A stretch of DNA of 64,000 nucleotides, taken from contig CM077820.1 of assembly GCA_039720395.1 (NCBI GenBank), positions 10,205,338-10,269,337 on the forward strand, given 5' to 3'. This stretch comes from Liquidambar formosana (taxonomy: Eukaryota; Streptophyta; Magnoliopsida; Saxifragales; Altingiaceae). Shown here in pieces: positions 27,888 to 42,800 of this stretch. The translations under genes and the position numbers were made by a program. The notes below the pieces were generated by a model, which worked only from the letters and a program-made list of their open reading frames with translations, was not told where the DNA came from and searched no databases. Every line of letters begins with the position of its first letter. Position 1 is the stretch's first letter.

Positions 27888-30800
27888 AGAGGCATCCTCA
27901 AAGATTGTGCATAACTATAAAAAATATCTTGCTATGATTTGATGTAAGGAATTTTCTCAGGTTCCACACCTCGTTCTAAATAAAACTTGAAATTCCTAAC
28001 TGCATTTGTGAGCTGTACGAGTATGCTTCTACTAGAAATTCCAGTCTCACTTTCTACTTAATGCACAAAGAATATACGCATGAATAAACTGTATAACACA
28101 TCATACCTCCAACAAGAAGCTGAATACTTCCATCAGTCATCTGAAGTAATACATAAGGATCAGCTATAGAAACAGACAACACTGTGGAACTTTCAGGCCC
28201 TGAACCAGATTCAGAGTTAGGAGCTCCAAAGCTTAAATCTTGAGTCATGAAAGAACCATCGAGAATTCGAGCACCACATGCATAGACCTGGACAACTCGA
28301 CGCCTAAAACAGCAGAAGATAAATGTGAAACACCATGCTACACAAATATTATTGACAACTACTAACATTCATCCTCCAACCTCTGGAAATCCAACAAATG
28401 AAAAAGAAAATAAAAATACAAACACAGACACACAAACGCTACAAAGACCAAAAAGAAAAGCATACAGAAAGGAAACCTTCAGTGGACATGAATACAAATA
28501 TAACTTAAAACAAAAATGGTGACACTTGACAGAGAGTAATGTTCTATACTACCAAAATTCGGAATGATGGAAAAGCTTTTGATTGACCAAAATATTCATG
28601 TAAAATTGTGAATCATGGAAGAGCGTTCCCTGGAAGCAACACATTGTATTGGCACACGAGGTGCAATGGGATGACCACAAAACATATAAGTGGTATTAGA
28701 TGCATGTAGTAGGAGATGCCCAAAAAAATAAAGGTGAGAGAAATAGACACCCAAGAACTAGGTGGTGGAACTTCAAAGGAAAAAGGTGAAATAGAAACAA
28801 GAATAAAAAAACTTATACTTAATAATAAAATGATAAAAGAGGGAATATGAAATTTGCACAAATAAACAAAGGTTATGTGGCAAGAGATGGCTAGTTGTTT
28901 AAAAGAGTAACAAACAAGGTTCTAGGTCAATTTAAGGAGATTAAGGTGCTGTTGAAACAAACTTAGTGGTGGAATCGGGAAGTTAAAACAAACGTTAAAG
29001 TAGCAAGAGCATGCTACAAAGTTTGAAATATATGTAGGAAGAATGAATCCCTTGATTGGAATTGGTGGACCATCTTTTCATTCATTGTGGGGTGGCAAGA
29101 TGTTTATGGTAGATTATTTTCTACCTCTTTGGTTTCAAATGGGTTTTGCCTTCACTCATGAGTTGATTTCGAGTTGGTGGATCGAAGGAAGACCGAAAGA
29201 TACAAAGGTCATTTGGAGGATGGTTCCCCATGACATTTTTTGGTGTATTTGAAAAGAACGCAATTTGAGAACTTTTGAAGGAATGGAGTCTTCTATAGTG
29301 AAGCTCAAATCTCTTTATTGGTGGTTTTGTAGTTACATGGGAGGTTCTAAGATATCTTTTCTTATTTTTGTTGACTCCCTTTGTTTGTAATTGGTTTATG
29401 GGGGTGAGGTCTTTTTGGAAGCTCCTTTTTTTGTCCCCTGGAGGTTCAGTTTTTTCTTTTGTATATGTCTTATGTACGAGGGATTAAACCCTTTTTTTTC
29501 ATCTAATACATACCTTTACGTTATCAAAAAAACAAAACCTAAGTAAACAATAAAGCAAAATGCAAAATGCAAAATGCCAAAATATAATGATTTAAATCAT
29601 AAAGTTAGGAACAAAGAATGGGGAGAAGTATAGAAACTTGCTGTAATAAGAAAAGGCTATCAGAAACTTGGATCTTGTTAAGTGAATTAAGGGTGAAGAT
29701 CTCGAGTCTTGAAGACGAAGAATGAGAAACAGTAAGGTGAAAGAATAATCTGGAAATGTTAATAAAAACCATGGCATGGATTTTTCATTTTTGGAAAACA
29801 ACTCTACCAAGCAAAGAAATTAAGCTACTTCTTAAATACTAGGGTGTCTGAAAATAAAAAGGCTTTGAAAAATATGAAAATAGGAAAACATGTCGAAATT
29901 AAGTATTCCAATTGATACTTGGAAGTATATACGCAATGATAGTGTACTATGGTTGACTAGTTCAATAATATTGTAAAGAATAAGGGCCTGTTTGGGTGTC
30001 CAACTCGAAATTAAACAATTCAAGGTATTTTACACGATATTGAATTTGTCAATTCAAGGTGATGGATTTGTGCCTTCAATACTATGTAAAATTTATTCAA
30101 TTCTCTAATTTTCGACATGGACACCCAAACAAGACACAAGAGAATGCCCACTACGTAGAGGAAAAATCCTAGTGTATGTGTGTAATAGTACAATTCCATA
30201 CAACCTTATAAAAACCAGACCAGCCTAGCCGATTGGACTAGCAAACCGGTCACTTGATCAGTTTGGTAATTTAATCAGATTGTTTCTATCTAAACCCTAA
30301 TCAAAATGGTCTAAACCGCACAAACTAACCAATTTTTAAGTGAACCAGTATAAATCAAACAGTTATCGAGAATCAAACCATGGAAAAGACAAAGAACTAG
30401 CCACTCTCTTCCACTAGTCCACCAACATGGTTAGCTTAACTCTTTCATTTTTTTCTTTTCTATAACGAGGAAGCCCTTCAAGCAAACGCCGGGCCCATAT
30501 AAGACCCCACAACTCATATGGACCTGCCAAGTCCAAAGTCTATGAGAACCATGAAACCTTGTGCAAGTGGCCCTAAGGGGTTTAGCAAGAGTCAAACTCA
30601 AGACCTCCTTGTGAGGTGAGGTCTCTTGCCAACTGAGCTACACCTTGGGATTTACATGGTTTAGCTTAACTCTTTGCTATATAGCAATATATATTATTTA
30701 ATAGTTTGCAAATGTATACACACTTAATGAAAGCCAAATATATTTAAAATGATTTATAATTAATATTAGGGTTTTATTAACGTGTGCCCTTAGAGCATAT

Positions 30801-33800
30801 TAAAATACATTTTGTGAGAACCACGTCCTAAACCACGCGACTTAGGAATACGCTAAACAACCAACGAGGGCTAATGCAGAGAGGAATCGCCAACCAATTT
30901 AGCTTTGGGAACTACATGACCCCTAGCGGGGTCTAACTTGTCATAACCAATGATGTATCTCGGTTCAGAGCCAAGGTACATCATTGGGACAATGTAGGGC
31001 ACCCAGCAACGCCCCATCGAAACCGGGCCCTAAACATGATTATTGGCTTTAATCAATTAAGTATTCAATTGAGTTCAACCCTAAACATGCAAATGTACAA
31101 CAATCAAATATGATACCATGCAATGAGAGAATAAAATATAAAGAAACGAATAAATAAAGGAACAAGAGAATAAACTAAACTAAGAAATAATTAATCTACA
31201 CAAGGAAATAAGAATAAAAAAGGAACACACAAAAAGAGAAACGAATAAAAAGGAATAAACAAAACCTAGAAACAATCAAACAAGAAAATTAACCTAAATA
31301 AATAATAAAAAGGAAAAGTACAAAGAAAGAAACAAACAAATAAGGGAATGAACTAAACTAAGATAAGTAAACAAGAAATTAACCAAAACAAAGAATAATA
31401 ATAAAAAGGAAAAAACACAAAGAAGGAAATAAATAATTAAAAAGAATCTACTATAAATAAACAAATATGACATAAAATACAAATAATACTAAAAAAAAAG
31501 ATATATGATATTTCGCTAAGGTGTGTACGCACTATGGTACAGTGTGTACGCAGTCCCTAGGCATTCTACACATATCATATAAATAAATAAATAAAAATAA
31601 TAAAAATTGGCTGCCTTACTATCAAGATGCGTACACACTATGGACTAGTGCGTACGCACAAGTATGCACATCTCATATCAGAATCCCAATAACAAAATAA
31701 TATCAATCCTAATGCATTAAAAGAGCAAAATAATATCAATCCTAATCCCAATTAAATGCTCTTTTTCTATGCTATTTGCACCATTTTCTATTCCTTTTTA
31801 CATGTTTCCCATGCACTTTTGCTTCATTAAATGTATCTTAACCTGTTCCCTAAGGGCACACGTCAATAGGACCCTTAATATTAAACGGTCCAACCAGTTG
31901 ACCCAAGTTGAACTTGCAACCCGGTGACCCACCCTCCTTTCTAGGTTGATGTTCAGTCTGGGTCTAACAACTAAGGTTTCATGCTATTTCAAACTTGCTT
32001 GAAATCATAATGACTAATGCAAGTTCTTATTGACAAGGAACTATGTACGTATACATATTAATAAATTGATCTATCAATAAAATAGCAATGAGCAATAATT
32101 ATATATTATTATAATACTAGAAATAGATTCATACGCATAAAATCATTTAATAAAATCATAAATGAAATAAATATAAAATTCAGCACAGACTATCAAACGC
32201 AAAATCTGAAGAGACAGTAACAACCATTAACAGAGATCAGAATTACAACACAGAGCATTAACAAGTATTTCACAATCATAAATGGAAGCCAGATAATAAT
32301 AATAAAGAGCATCAAGAAACAATAAAATTATTGAAAATCAAATCCTCGTAAAATATCAAAGAAACATTATAGTTACAGATACACACTCACCTTCCAAATA
32401 AATTCCCTGCAGCAATTGTACTTCCTTGTACATAATAGTCAACACTTTCAGTAACTTCCCCCAGGAGATCAGCTGTTTCCAATACCTAGAAGAGTTGGGA
32501 AAAAAGCAATGGTCACTTTAGAGAGACAAAATCACAACCCCAACTGTAAATTTTTTTTTGTAATTTTCAAATATCTCACCCTCCAATATGGAAATCAGAG
32601 TTTATTTTTATGAAATTGTGCCTTTCACTATTCTAATATTGTGTTACCCTTAGTTATTTTGGTGATAACCAAAATATACCTTTTCTTTATGAAGTAAATA
32701 CGTAATAATAACAAAAAGGGCTTAGCCCAAGTACACGAGGATAACCAAAATATACCTTATATTCCTTGAGTTACAATCAGGGTGGCAAGGGTTTAGATGG
32801 GGTCAAAAAGATATGAAGTATTACATTTATGCCATACCCTAACCCAACCCATTTATGAATTTGGTTAAAAATACCAACCCTAACATAACCCACTAACTTA
32901 TGGATCAAACCAGCCAAACATTTCTAAACTATTTTAAACTTCGTTGTAGAAAAGAGAGAAAAAATATTATTTAAGTATCAATAACAACAGAAAATGAAAT
33001 CTAAAAGAGTAATAGTCACTTAACGCAATTTATCATGTCAGTACGGATAATAAAATCAATGTTACATGGACAATGAGTCCCTTCTCCAAAGATACCAAAC
33101 AAGCTCTCCTACACACCAATTTCAAGGAAGAACTATCTTGTAGGGGAGAATGATCTTGGCACTTGGAACATTACTACTTTTATTAGGCACTACAATGATT
33201 GGGAGTTGGAGGAGTGTAGAATTTTTTTCAAAAACTTTATGATAGCAAGATTTCTTTGCGAGGGAATGATTCCTTAGTGTGGCGTAATAACTATAATGGA
33301 TTAATTCTTGGTGAGGTCTTACTATAAGATTTCGATTTCTAGTGAAAATTCTTTTCTTCTGACAAAGATTATTTGGATTGCCTCAATTCCTTCCAAAGTT
33401 TCTTTTTTCACTTGGTTGGTGAGTAGAGATAAATGTTTGACTATGGATCACTTGATGAGGAGAAGTTGAATTATGGCCAAAAGATGCATTTGATGTCAAG
33501 AAGCGGTGGGAACGGTTGACCATTTTTTTATTCATTGTCAAGTGGCATGGAGTTTATGGACTTTTTAGCCTCTTTGGAATTTACTGGGTCTTGCCTTCTG
33601 CCCCTCACAACATTCTTTCAAGTTGGCGAACTAAGGTGGTGAGCAAGAAAACAAAGGTGGTTTGGGATGTGGTTCCGCATGCAATCTTTTTTGGAAAGAA
33701 AGGAGTCAAAGAACGTTCGAAGGGACGGAAGCTTCAATTATATAGCTTAAGCCTACATTTGTAAAGACACCTTTTTTGTGGTACTATAGTTAACCAAATG

Positions 33801-36800
33801 ACCATAACCCCTCTTTCGTATCTTTTGTAGATCTTCTTAAACTCCAACCAGGGGGTTTTTTTCTATTTTGGCTAGTGCTTGTATATGGCTTATGTACTCG
33901 GGCTACACCTTGTGTCTCTAATTACTATAAAATTTTGTTAGTATGTAATTTTAAAATAAATAATAAACTTAACTCACTAAAAGCCTTTGTTTGTCAGTCC
34001 ACATATGGCTTGAGGCACTTAATTATATTTTTCAAACCTCTTCTCACCTCCTCATCATCACTGAAATTTTAGCTATATTGATAAGCTAGGTGTCAAAAGT
34101 AAGCTGCTACATTTTAATTGGGAAAGGTTTAGAGTAAAATAAGTACAAACTAGTCCAATGAAATTTTTAAAATAAATTATGTTTACCTGCCACATGTAGG
34201 TGCCCATGGAGTTATTGCTTCAATCTCTCATCAATAGTTCTCCAATACTTTTTCCATGGCTTTACCAAGAACTTGATTGTTAATTTGGCTCTATCTATGC
34301 AATCATATATCACAGCCAATGTCAGTGTGCTGTCCTAATCTACTACCTTCAGGACTTTCACAAGCAGCTCCATTAAAGCACGACCTCCTCCACTCTATCC
34401 CAGAACCAAATCCAAAAATACAAGGTTGGACACTTCCCTGACCAACCCTCTCCTGGATTGAGAACCTTATCAGATATACGAAAGCTCCAGCCACTCAAGA
34501 GACGAAAACATCCTTTTCAAATGAGCCTGATATCTTATTAGACTCTTAAAATCAATGAATTCCAAGGTAAAACAAGTGATACCCGTCTTAAGGATCTCTT
34601 TGTTCTCTGTGTAACCTGTCATTAGATTCACAAGCTGGTCAATGTTGTGATAAAAGCGTAAAGCTTATGATCTTACGAGCATCATCAATCATAGATTTGA
34701 CACTCTTTACCTTACCAATGTCTTCAAGCATTAGATCAATACAGTGGGTGGCACAAGAAGAGCAGAACAATTGTTTCCTCCTCTTCATAAGTAATAATGT
34801 TGTTGGTCTATAAGAAGCCTCATTATCTGTAACAATCTAGACCACATGTTCTTCCTCCAACTCCTCCTAGACCTAATGTTGGTGCTATCCACTGACTAGT
34901 AGAATGCCATTTCTCTGTCCCATGATATCATGAAGTTGGTAATGGAGTGCTTGCTATGTTACATGGTCACTTCAAAATGTGTGAAGTACCCATGTCAAAC
35001 ACATATGAGATGAGTGTGGGTACTTCAACCGAACACTTCAAAATAGAGAAATATATTCCAAAAGTAGACGAATCCAACACCTAGATACATACTTGCACCT
35101 GACACGCACACATGAGTCCATGTAACATAGGGTGCTTGTTACATGACGACCAACCACTACACATGATTGTACAAACATATTCAGACCATTTTTTCTTCAA
35201 CTCCTCCAAGTATATTCCTCCAAATGATAGCCTCAAGGGATCTCATACCAACCCCAACCCCAACAATCGTGTCGATCTTCACCTAGTAGTAGGGGCTGTT
35301 GTTTGTTGCATGAAAAGGGATTGCACTGTACATAAAAAATGTAGCAATCACCTTTCCCACCATCTTCACATTCTCTTTTACATATCTTTCGTTTTTTTTT
35401 TTTCTTTTTTCTTTTTTACTATGCTGACTCAAGCTTGTACAAGTATGATCAGTCCCTCTCAACTTAGGAGAATACTTGTGACGATCCCACACACTAAAAC
35501 TGCAATTGGGAGGCTCATATGCACCAGAAGGACCAGCACCAAAGAACCAGCTCCAACTTGGGAAGGTCCAAATGGACAACCTCCCATATCAGAGACAAAA
35601 TGCCTACGAATATCCTCTCCCTGATATGTAGTCCATTGATTCTCCCTCATAGCATGTAAGAATTGCAACCTCTCCTGTCTTGACATGCCATCCTTACCAT
35701 CATTGTCATCATAATCCTAAGATATTTCCTAGGCCCACGCTCATAGTCTACCCTGTCACGTAAGCTAACAAGTTGTTCTTTCTTTCTCTTTTGAACCGTC
35801 CTATCTTTTTGCAGCTTCAATAAAATGCTTCCTCATAATGTCAGCAATCTCCCTCAGTCTCCTGGGATCATCTCACATTAATAAAACAACTCCTTGGTGG
35901 GGTTTAGGGTGAGGTTAGCGCATGCACTAGGTGTCTGAGGCCTCGAAACTAATTATTGAAATAAGAAAGGGTATTATAGGAAAGTTAAAAACAATTATGA
36001 TTTGAATTTTCAAAATGAACAATCATTTTGGGACTTAAAAAGTTGTAAAAATGGCCTATCTTTGTGGGATGGAGGGAGTATATATTTTTCCAACAAAAAT
36101 CCATGAATACGATAGATCCGTAACAAATATTAGTAGATATAGTTAGCTCTAGTGTATATCTCTGGAAGAAAATTTTGTTCTCTCAAATAATCATAAATAT
36201 ATGAATAGAAAAGAAAATAATAAATCATTTAGATATTTAATTGAGAGGAGCTAGTCGGCTGGTCAAGAGAGAGTGGAAACCTCCCTACAATATAACAACT
36301 AGGACTCAAGCAACACAGTTAAAAGGAAAGTGGAAACCAGTCGAGTCAACCAGTTTACACTCGAGACTTCAAGGGAGAGTTATCATGTTTCCTCCACCCA
36401 TTAGTAAACTGGTCACTGCATATGGGCTGGCATGAGAGAGAGAGAGAAAGAGAGAGCACCGTAGCTTTCAAGGTGTAAAAAAACCAGTTCAAATGGCTGC
36501 ATCTTCTTGCAAGCAGCACTGAAGGAATCAGAACAACATATTTCAAACAAGATGAATAAAATCTCATCCAAAATGAGACAAGAAAGATCCCCTATCACGT
36601 TCCAGTATCGGTGATCTTGTTCATCTCATCCAATATGAGTATTTCTACTTATATAATCAGTCTGTCCACAAGTACCGTCTCAGCTCCATTCGAGGCCGGG
36701 TCAACTGGGACAAAATAGACCGACTTCGTCTGAAACTTTCAACCGTGCTCCAATTCCGCATTCATGGTATTTAACATGTTAGCTATATAGATCACTAGCA

Positions 36801-39800
36801 TACTCAATTAACTATTTATTAGGGATCATCTTCGAACCTAAGTAGGTTTTCTTTTATGTTTCCACGCATATCCACGTGCTTCCAATTGTTTAATCCATTT
36901 TCCTCGTGTTACTATAACATTTTTGAAGCACTTTCAATTTGGTGCTGACAAAGAGATAGACCAAAACAAAGTTACATGGAGTCAAGCATCTTATTTTATA
37001 ATACTTTTATAATCACAAACTGAAAGTGTGGGATGTGAAGTAAAAAACCGAAATCAAATTGCTAAAAGTTACCTTTCAAAAAGGAGTCTGATTAACCTTT
37101 CCCCACCAACCTAGAAAATGAAAACCCTCAGAGTTGAGTTTCCTATAAGGCCATAACTATGTCTCATAAACCTAACCTATCTATAGATGGGTTGCATTTT
37201 ATCAACCCTAACCCAACCAAAAAACAAATCAATTGGGGTTTGGTTCAAGGAAACAGGCTGTTTCAAGTTTGGTTAGCAGGTTGGATCAGAAATTGTCTCA
37301 TTCGTTACAACAGCAATTACAGACCATGTTAATAATTGTGTAGCTTAATGCATATAATATGCCAGGTTGATCTAAATGTCAAACTTATGACTCCATTAAT
37401 ATATTAGTGCTACAGTGAAAAAATACAAACACAAGGGCCGAGAAAAAAATAATATGAGGTAGTTTTACCAATGAACTAAAATTTGACATATTTCACAAAT
37501 ATCTTGGACTTGCATCATTAACATGATGGGTAAACAAGATTACCATTGTACGAGACTCCAGACTAATTATCAAATATGCATGATACTCATCATCCTCAGC
37601 AGCCATCTTGGAAGAATCGGTATTATGAACACGTGCATTTTTGTGGTAAACAGTCCAAATTCCTTTGCAACCAGGCAGTTCAACCTGCAGACAGCAAAAG
37701 GGTATATAAATGCATGGAGCATGAAATTGCACAAATAGGACTCCATCCTCTAAGAAAATTAATGGTGCCACATTTGGCATTGGTAAAACAAGAATTACAG
37801 GCTGAAATAGTATTAACTACAAATGGAAACATTCAGAAAAAGCAACCAAAATGCTGTAAATTTCTGGAAACATAACTACATAGCAAAGACTTATCACATG
37901 CAAATGTAGACATATAAGTGGTGATTTGAATATAGCAGAGGCCTATACACCATCCCAATGTGTCAAGGTTTCAATATGTATAAAAATAATCACATGAGGA
38001 CGCACATAATTGGATACAAATTGTATTTCTTAGGATATGGATAGATTACAAAATCCAACCCCACTTTTGTGTATTGTTATTATAACTCTTGAACTATTAC
38101 TTTTAGGGCAGTAAAAACTAAAAATGTGGTTTGTTTAAATATATAGCAGAACCCCCATGTGAAAACCAAAATGGAACAACACTAACTGTCGCAACGGCAT
38201 CATCATCAAGGGGTGCCATACAATTTCAAGGGTCAACTCATGGCTCTCTTACTATAGGATTGCGCCCTAAAATTTAAAGAAAATGTATGTTAAAAGAAAA
38301 GCATGATCAATTTTAAGGTATCAAATTTTTTGATTGACATGTTAAAAAAATAAGGAGATATGAAAACATAACTATATTTTGTATGTGAAATAATTTAGAT
38401 AATTATCCAAAAAATAAAACAGCTCTGAGAAAACAGTGGGGTTACGCATAAATTATTAATGTTTTTACACTAGTATGATTATCAAACATTTTTTAACACT
38501 TTTCACAACCCCTGTATCTAACAAAAAGCTTTAGCATTAAGACACACACACACACATGCCATAAATTTTTTTAACCAAGTGAAACCAGCGGAACATTAGA
38601 GTATGGACACACCTCAGTAATCAATTCTGGGCGAATTGACTGCTGAAGAACGCAGAGAGCACCATTCTTTCCATGACCAGAACAGCAAACCTGAATATTA
38701 CCCAGAACAAAAATTAAAGAATGTTAAAATATAAGATTCCTGGATTTTACAAAGCAGGTCCAAGAAAAAATTTAAATGAAGAATGAATCAAAAGCTACAG
38801 TAGCCTAGGTTTAAACCTGGCCACACAATAGTAAACAGTTAATTGTACCCAAAACGCAAGCCAAGGCCGCCAAATTTGTTCAAGTCAAGGCCCCATACCA
38901 CAAATGTTATGCAAAGCCAATATGATAGTAACCTAACTTGCAAAACTAACCAGTTCATAATTACTTTGTTTAGCAATTCCGGTTGCGTTAGGGTCAGCAT
39001 TTATCCTTAATCCATAAGAGAAGTCTTTCAAAGGACCAATATTGATCAATGAATCCCTCACTGCAAATGAGAAAGTTTTCTGCAAGAATCGGAAAAAAAA
39101 ATAATAATAATAAAAACAACATTATTAGAAAAGAAAAAGCACAGGACAAACATTAAAAACAGTTCATTAAATAATAGATAAACCCAATTAAAAAACACAA
39201 ACAAGGATATATTAATTTCATCTTGATAATTACAATCTAAGACCAACAATTATTCAAATCGACGCCCAATACTTATAAATATTAGTACATCAATTACAAC
39301 AAATGCACAAGCACACACAACTGAAAAGTTACTGGAATTTGAATGATTTGGAAGTCTGGACTTAATTATTCTATTCATTAGGAAATGAGCCAATGAGGTG
39401 GTATTGTGGTAAACAAGACATTGTGGATACCACCAAGATTCCAATTCAAACATGAAAGCCATGTCATATCAGATTCTAACATAGGTCAAGTGAACAGGAG
39501 AGGCATAAGGTTGGCAAATCCATGTGTAGTGTGCTATTGTGTGATACAGTCAGTAAATTGAACTTTATATTTCTTCTCACATTTGTTCAAATGTCCAGGC
39601 TACCATTTATCCTTGCTTTCTATCAGATGGTCTTTGATTCCTATCTATGGGATATTTACAACAGATAGTGGATAAAAGCATTTGACCAAAAGGAAAACTT
39701 GGACAAAGTCAAAAGGTTTTGACCAAAGGAAAAACTTTGAGCACCAACTATTTTTTCTGAGCTCCAGGTGATATAGAATGAGTGAAATGGGCAGATTTTT

Positions 39801-42800
39801 TAGTGCAGTTGCTCTGCTTTCCATAGGGTGGTGGAGAGACTGGAAAATTGTTAGCATTCAGTCTTTATTCGATAATTGGCTGTTTTGATTGTTATCTATG
39901 CAACACTATTATTTTTGTTATCTATCTTCCCTGCATCTCTCCCATGGTGGGTGTCTTCTCCATAACCCCACCCCCCACCGCCACCCTCTCTCTCTCTCTC
40001 TTGTGGTGAGAGTGCCCCCTTTTTTTGAATTTTTTAAAAATGATTGTTTTCAGAAAATTAGGTGAAGGGAAAAAATAAAAACTTAGTAATGGACCATGAT
40101 GTTCACAAACGATTATCAACCTGTGCTGACTCTGCATTATTTGGAGCAGAACCATACAAGGAAAGCTCCTCGCCATTGACCATATCTTGCAATGCATCAG
40201 AAGATGACCTGCGCAACCGCTTTGCTGAAGGGGCATCACCTTCAATATCTCCAACCTGTAAAAATATAGGAAGTAAAAAGATTATCTGGTTAATATCTCT
40301 ATAAAACTAAGAATCTCAATGTAAAAATAAAGATAGTTATAATTACTATTCTTCATAAAATAAAAAAACCGTAAAATTTTATAGAAACAAGAATGCAATG
40401 GACATTGCTTTCTTGATGTCATTAAAATTTGGACATGTATTAATCAACAATTAAAGACACCAAGATGGACTACACAGCAAAGTAATAGGGTTAAAGAAGT
40501 TCAAGATCAAAATAAGGAACAAGCACTGATGAACAATTTTAAAGCTCAAAAAATAACATATGTTTGAATTTTATTGCTACTGAATTTGTAACGAAGTTAC
40601 AAAGAATAGTTATCGACTTCCAATATGCACCTCTTCCTTTGCACCAGATGACAACATTGCCGCTCCCACTCCACAGGTATATTGCACAAGCAGGCTATCC
40701 CCCAACCGACTACCCATAAAAAATAATGAGTTTCCGATTGTTGTGATCTCCTGTAAGATATGGAAGTATTGATCAATGCAACTTTTGTTAAGCATCATCC
40801 ACCCAAGCAGGGCGGCAGGGGCAGGCGGGAAGACAACGACAAGGAAGGGAAATGCAAAGGTGGGAGGTAAAGCAACAAAAGAATTTTTCAAATGCAACTA
40901 ACCGATGTAAGTACTGAAGCTCTAGACTTTGAAAGATCAAGTCTCTGCACAACCCTGCAGACGGAATTACACAGTCATACATAAGCTATCCCAAAAGAAA
41001 CTATCATAATTAAAGAGCCAGTACTTACAAAATGGTAATACTGGAAGAAAGGGAATTTGGGATCTTCACCTCCACAATTCATTATAAGTTAAAACTAGTT
41101 TTCTTTCTAAAGCTAGTTTTTTTCCTGCTCTTGTGATAAACATAAAAATAAAATAAGTTTTGTTTTTTAAAAGAGAGAGAGAAACACTCATGCTTCTTGC
41201 TATATATGTTTCCTAGATCTTTGTCTCGTAGAGTTAAGATTTATTTCCATTTCTTTATTTCTATTCATCATCTACTTATCCTTTTTGGTAGCTTATTCTG
41301 TTTTCCATTTTAGTATTATCCTGAAGAAAAAAAAAAGAAGAAAAAGTTAAAAGATTATCTTATGTGAGTTTTTTTGGGCTTTGCATGCTGAAATATCTAG
41401 AATTCCATGTAGTTTTAATATTTTCATACCTTGCCAAAGCCAGAGACGAGACTTTGTTAATCGTCATAATAACTTTAGACTAGGATCTTAGTTTGTTTGA
41501 TAATTAGCTTGTTCAATTACTATCAGTTAGTGGTAGCTTCATACAGTCACACTTTGATTTAATGCACTTGCACGGTCGCACCACTGACTACACTCTTGAG
41601 GTTTTAGTCTCATTCTGTGAACGTTGACTAAGAATACCTCAGAAATCTAGGATTCCAGAGAGAATAACCCAACAGTTATTTCTAAAAAAACTAAGTTGAC
41701 TCGTAAATAAATGGGAAATGCTACATACAGCAACCAATTGCAGCAACTCATGTGGCATGCTATGGAATATCCTATGATAACCAAGGGAGTGCTAACGGTT
41801 GTCTGTTAGAGAATGCCACGTCAGTTGCTTTCTTTTGTTGTTGTATTTAGTTGCTACCTATAGCACTACCCTGAATAAATATAGTTAACAGAGATTTTTC
41901 CCCAAAATCAAAGGCCAACCTATGAGTTTGTGAGATGTTGCTTTTGGGGTGTACCAATATAGTTGGCTGCCTGTTCACTAGTGTGAAAGCTGCTTTGAAA
42001 AATTAAAATAGAATACAAATTCCTCCCTTGACAGTTGTAAGGTACAAGATGAAAGTGCATCACAGGAGAACATTAACAGAAAACAAAAATACAGGCTCCT
42101 TAAATTAACCACAAACTAGTGCAGCAAAACAACCAAGAACTTTTCTTTTTCTTCTCTTCTTTGTTTTTCATTTGGAATAACAAATGTACTAATCACAAAA
42201 ATAGAATGCAAAGAAAGGACAAGAAGTGCTTAGGGAACCAAAAAGGCACCCAAACCCAAACACTTTTATCTTCGTCTTACAGAAAATTATAAACAACTAA
42301 GAAAAAAAATGACAATCACCTACCGCCCATCATAAACAAGGGTCAAAAGAAGTAGTTCCCCAGTTTTTGTTGAAAGAATGGCTACATCATTTAATAACCA
42401 AGTTGCATTGGCAGCATCAAGCTCGACACTGAAACTTGATCTTGGCATCTCTTGACTGAAATGGAATGAAAAAATGATTCCCACATTAGAAATTAATCTG
42501 GTGTTCTGTGTAAAAAAAACCCAAAATAACTACATCCACTTAAGATGTGCTTGAAATGTTTCAAGGAATGGTCCCCACTATTATCAAACCATAAAATTTA
42601 AGTCAGGTTGCTTGCTTAATTCAACAATCACTTATAATCATCAGTTATCACCCAGAATGATCATTGCCAGGGAAATCTAATAGAGTTGGTCAGCTCATTA
42701 CTCTCATAATGCAAATAAACGGACATAATCAAGCACACAACAGACCTCTTACACACACAGGAAGATTCTTGATAATAGCAGAATTGCAGCCCGGAAGTAA

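Noticed and set aside
30446..30653. A tRNA gene on the minus strand
   Set aside because: It has only pol III box-like motifs; stems cannot be formed, and the A-rich tail plus target duplication show a SINE.
35112..35624. 170-codon open frame on the plus strand
   Set aside because: It is antisense to the hAT transposase relic, contains a poly-F stretch from a T run, and has no domain.
40121..40255. Suspected frameshift in CPSF160 exon 11
   Set aside because: On recount the exon is 135 bp and reads [20 protein letters not shown]… through to …ESAQ without a break.
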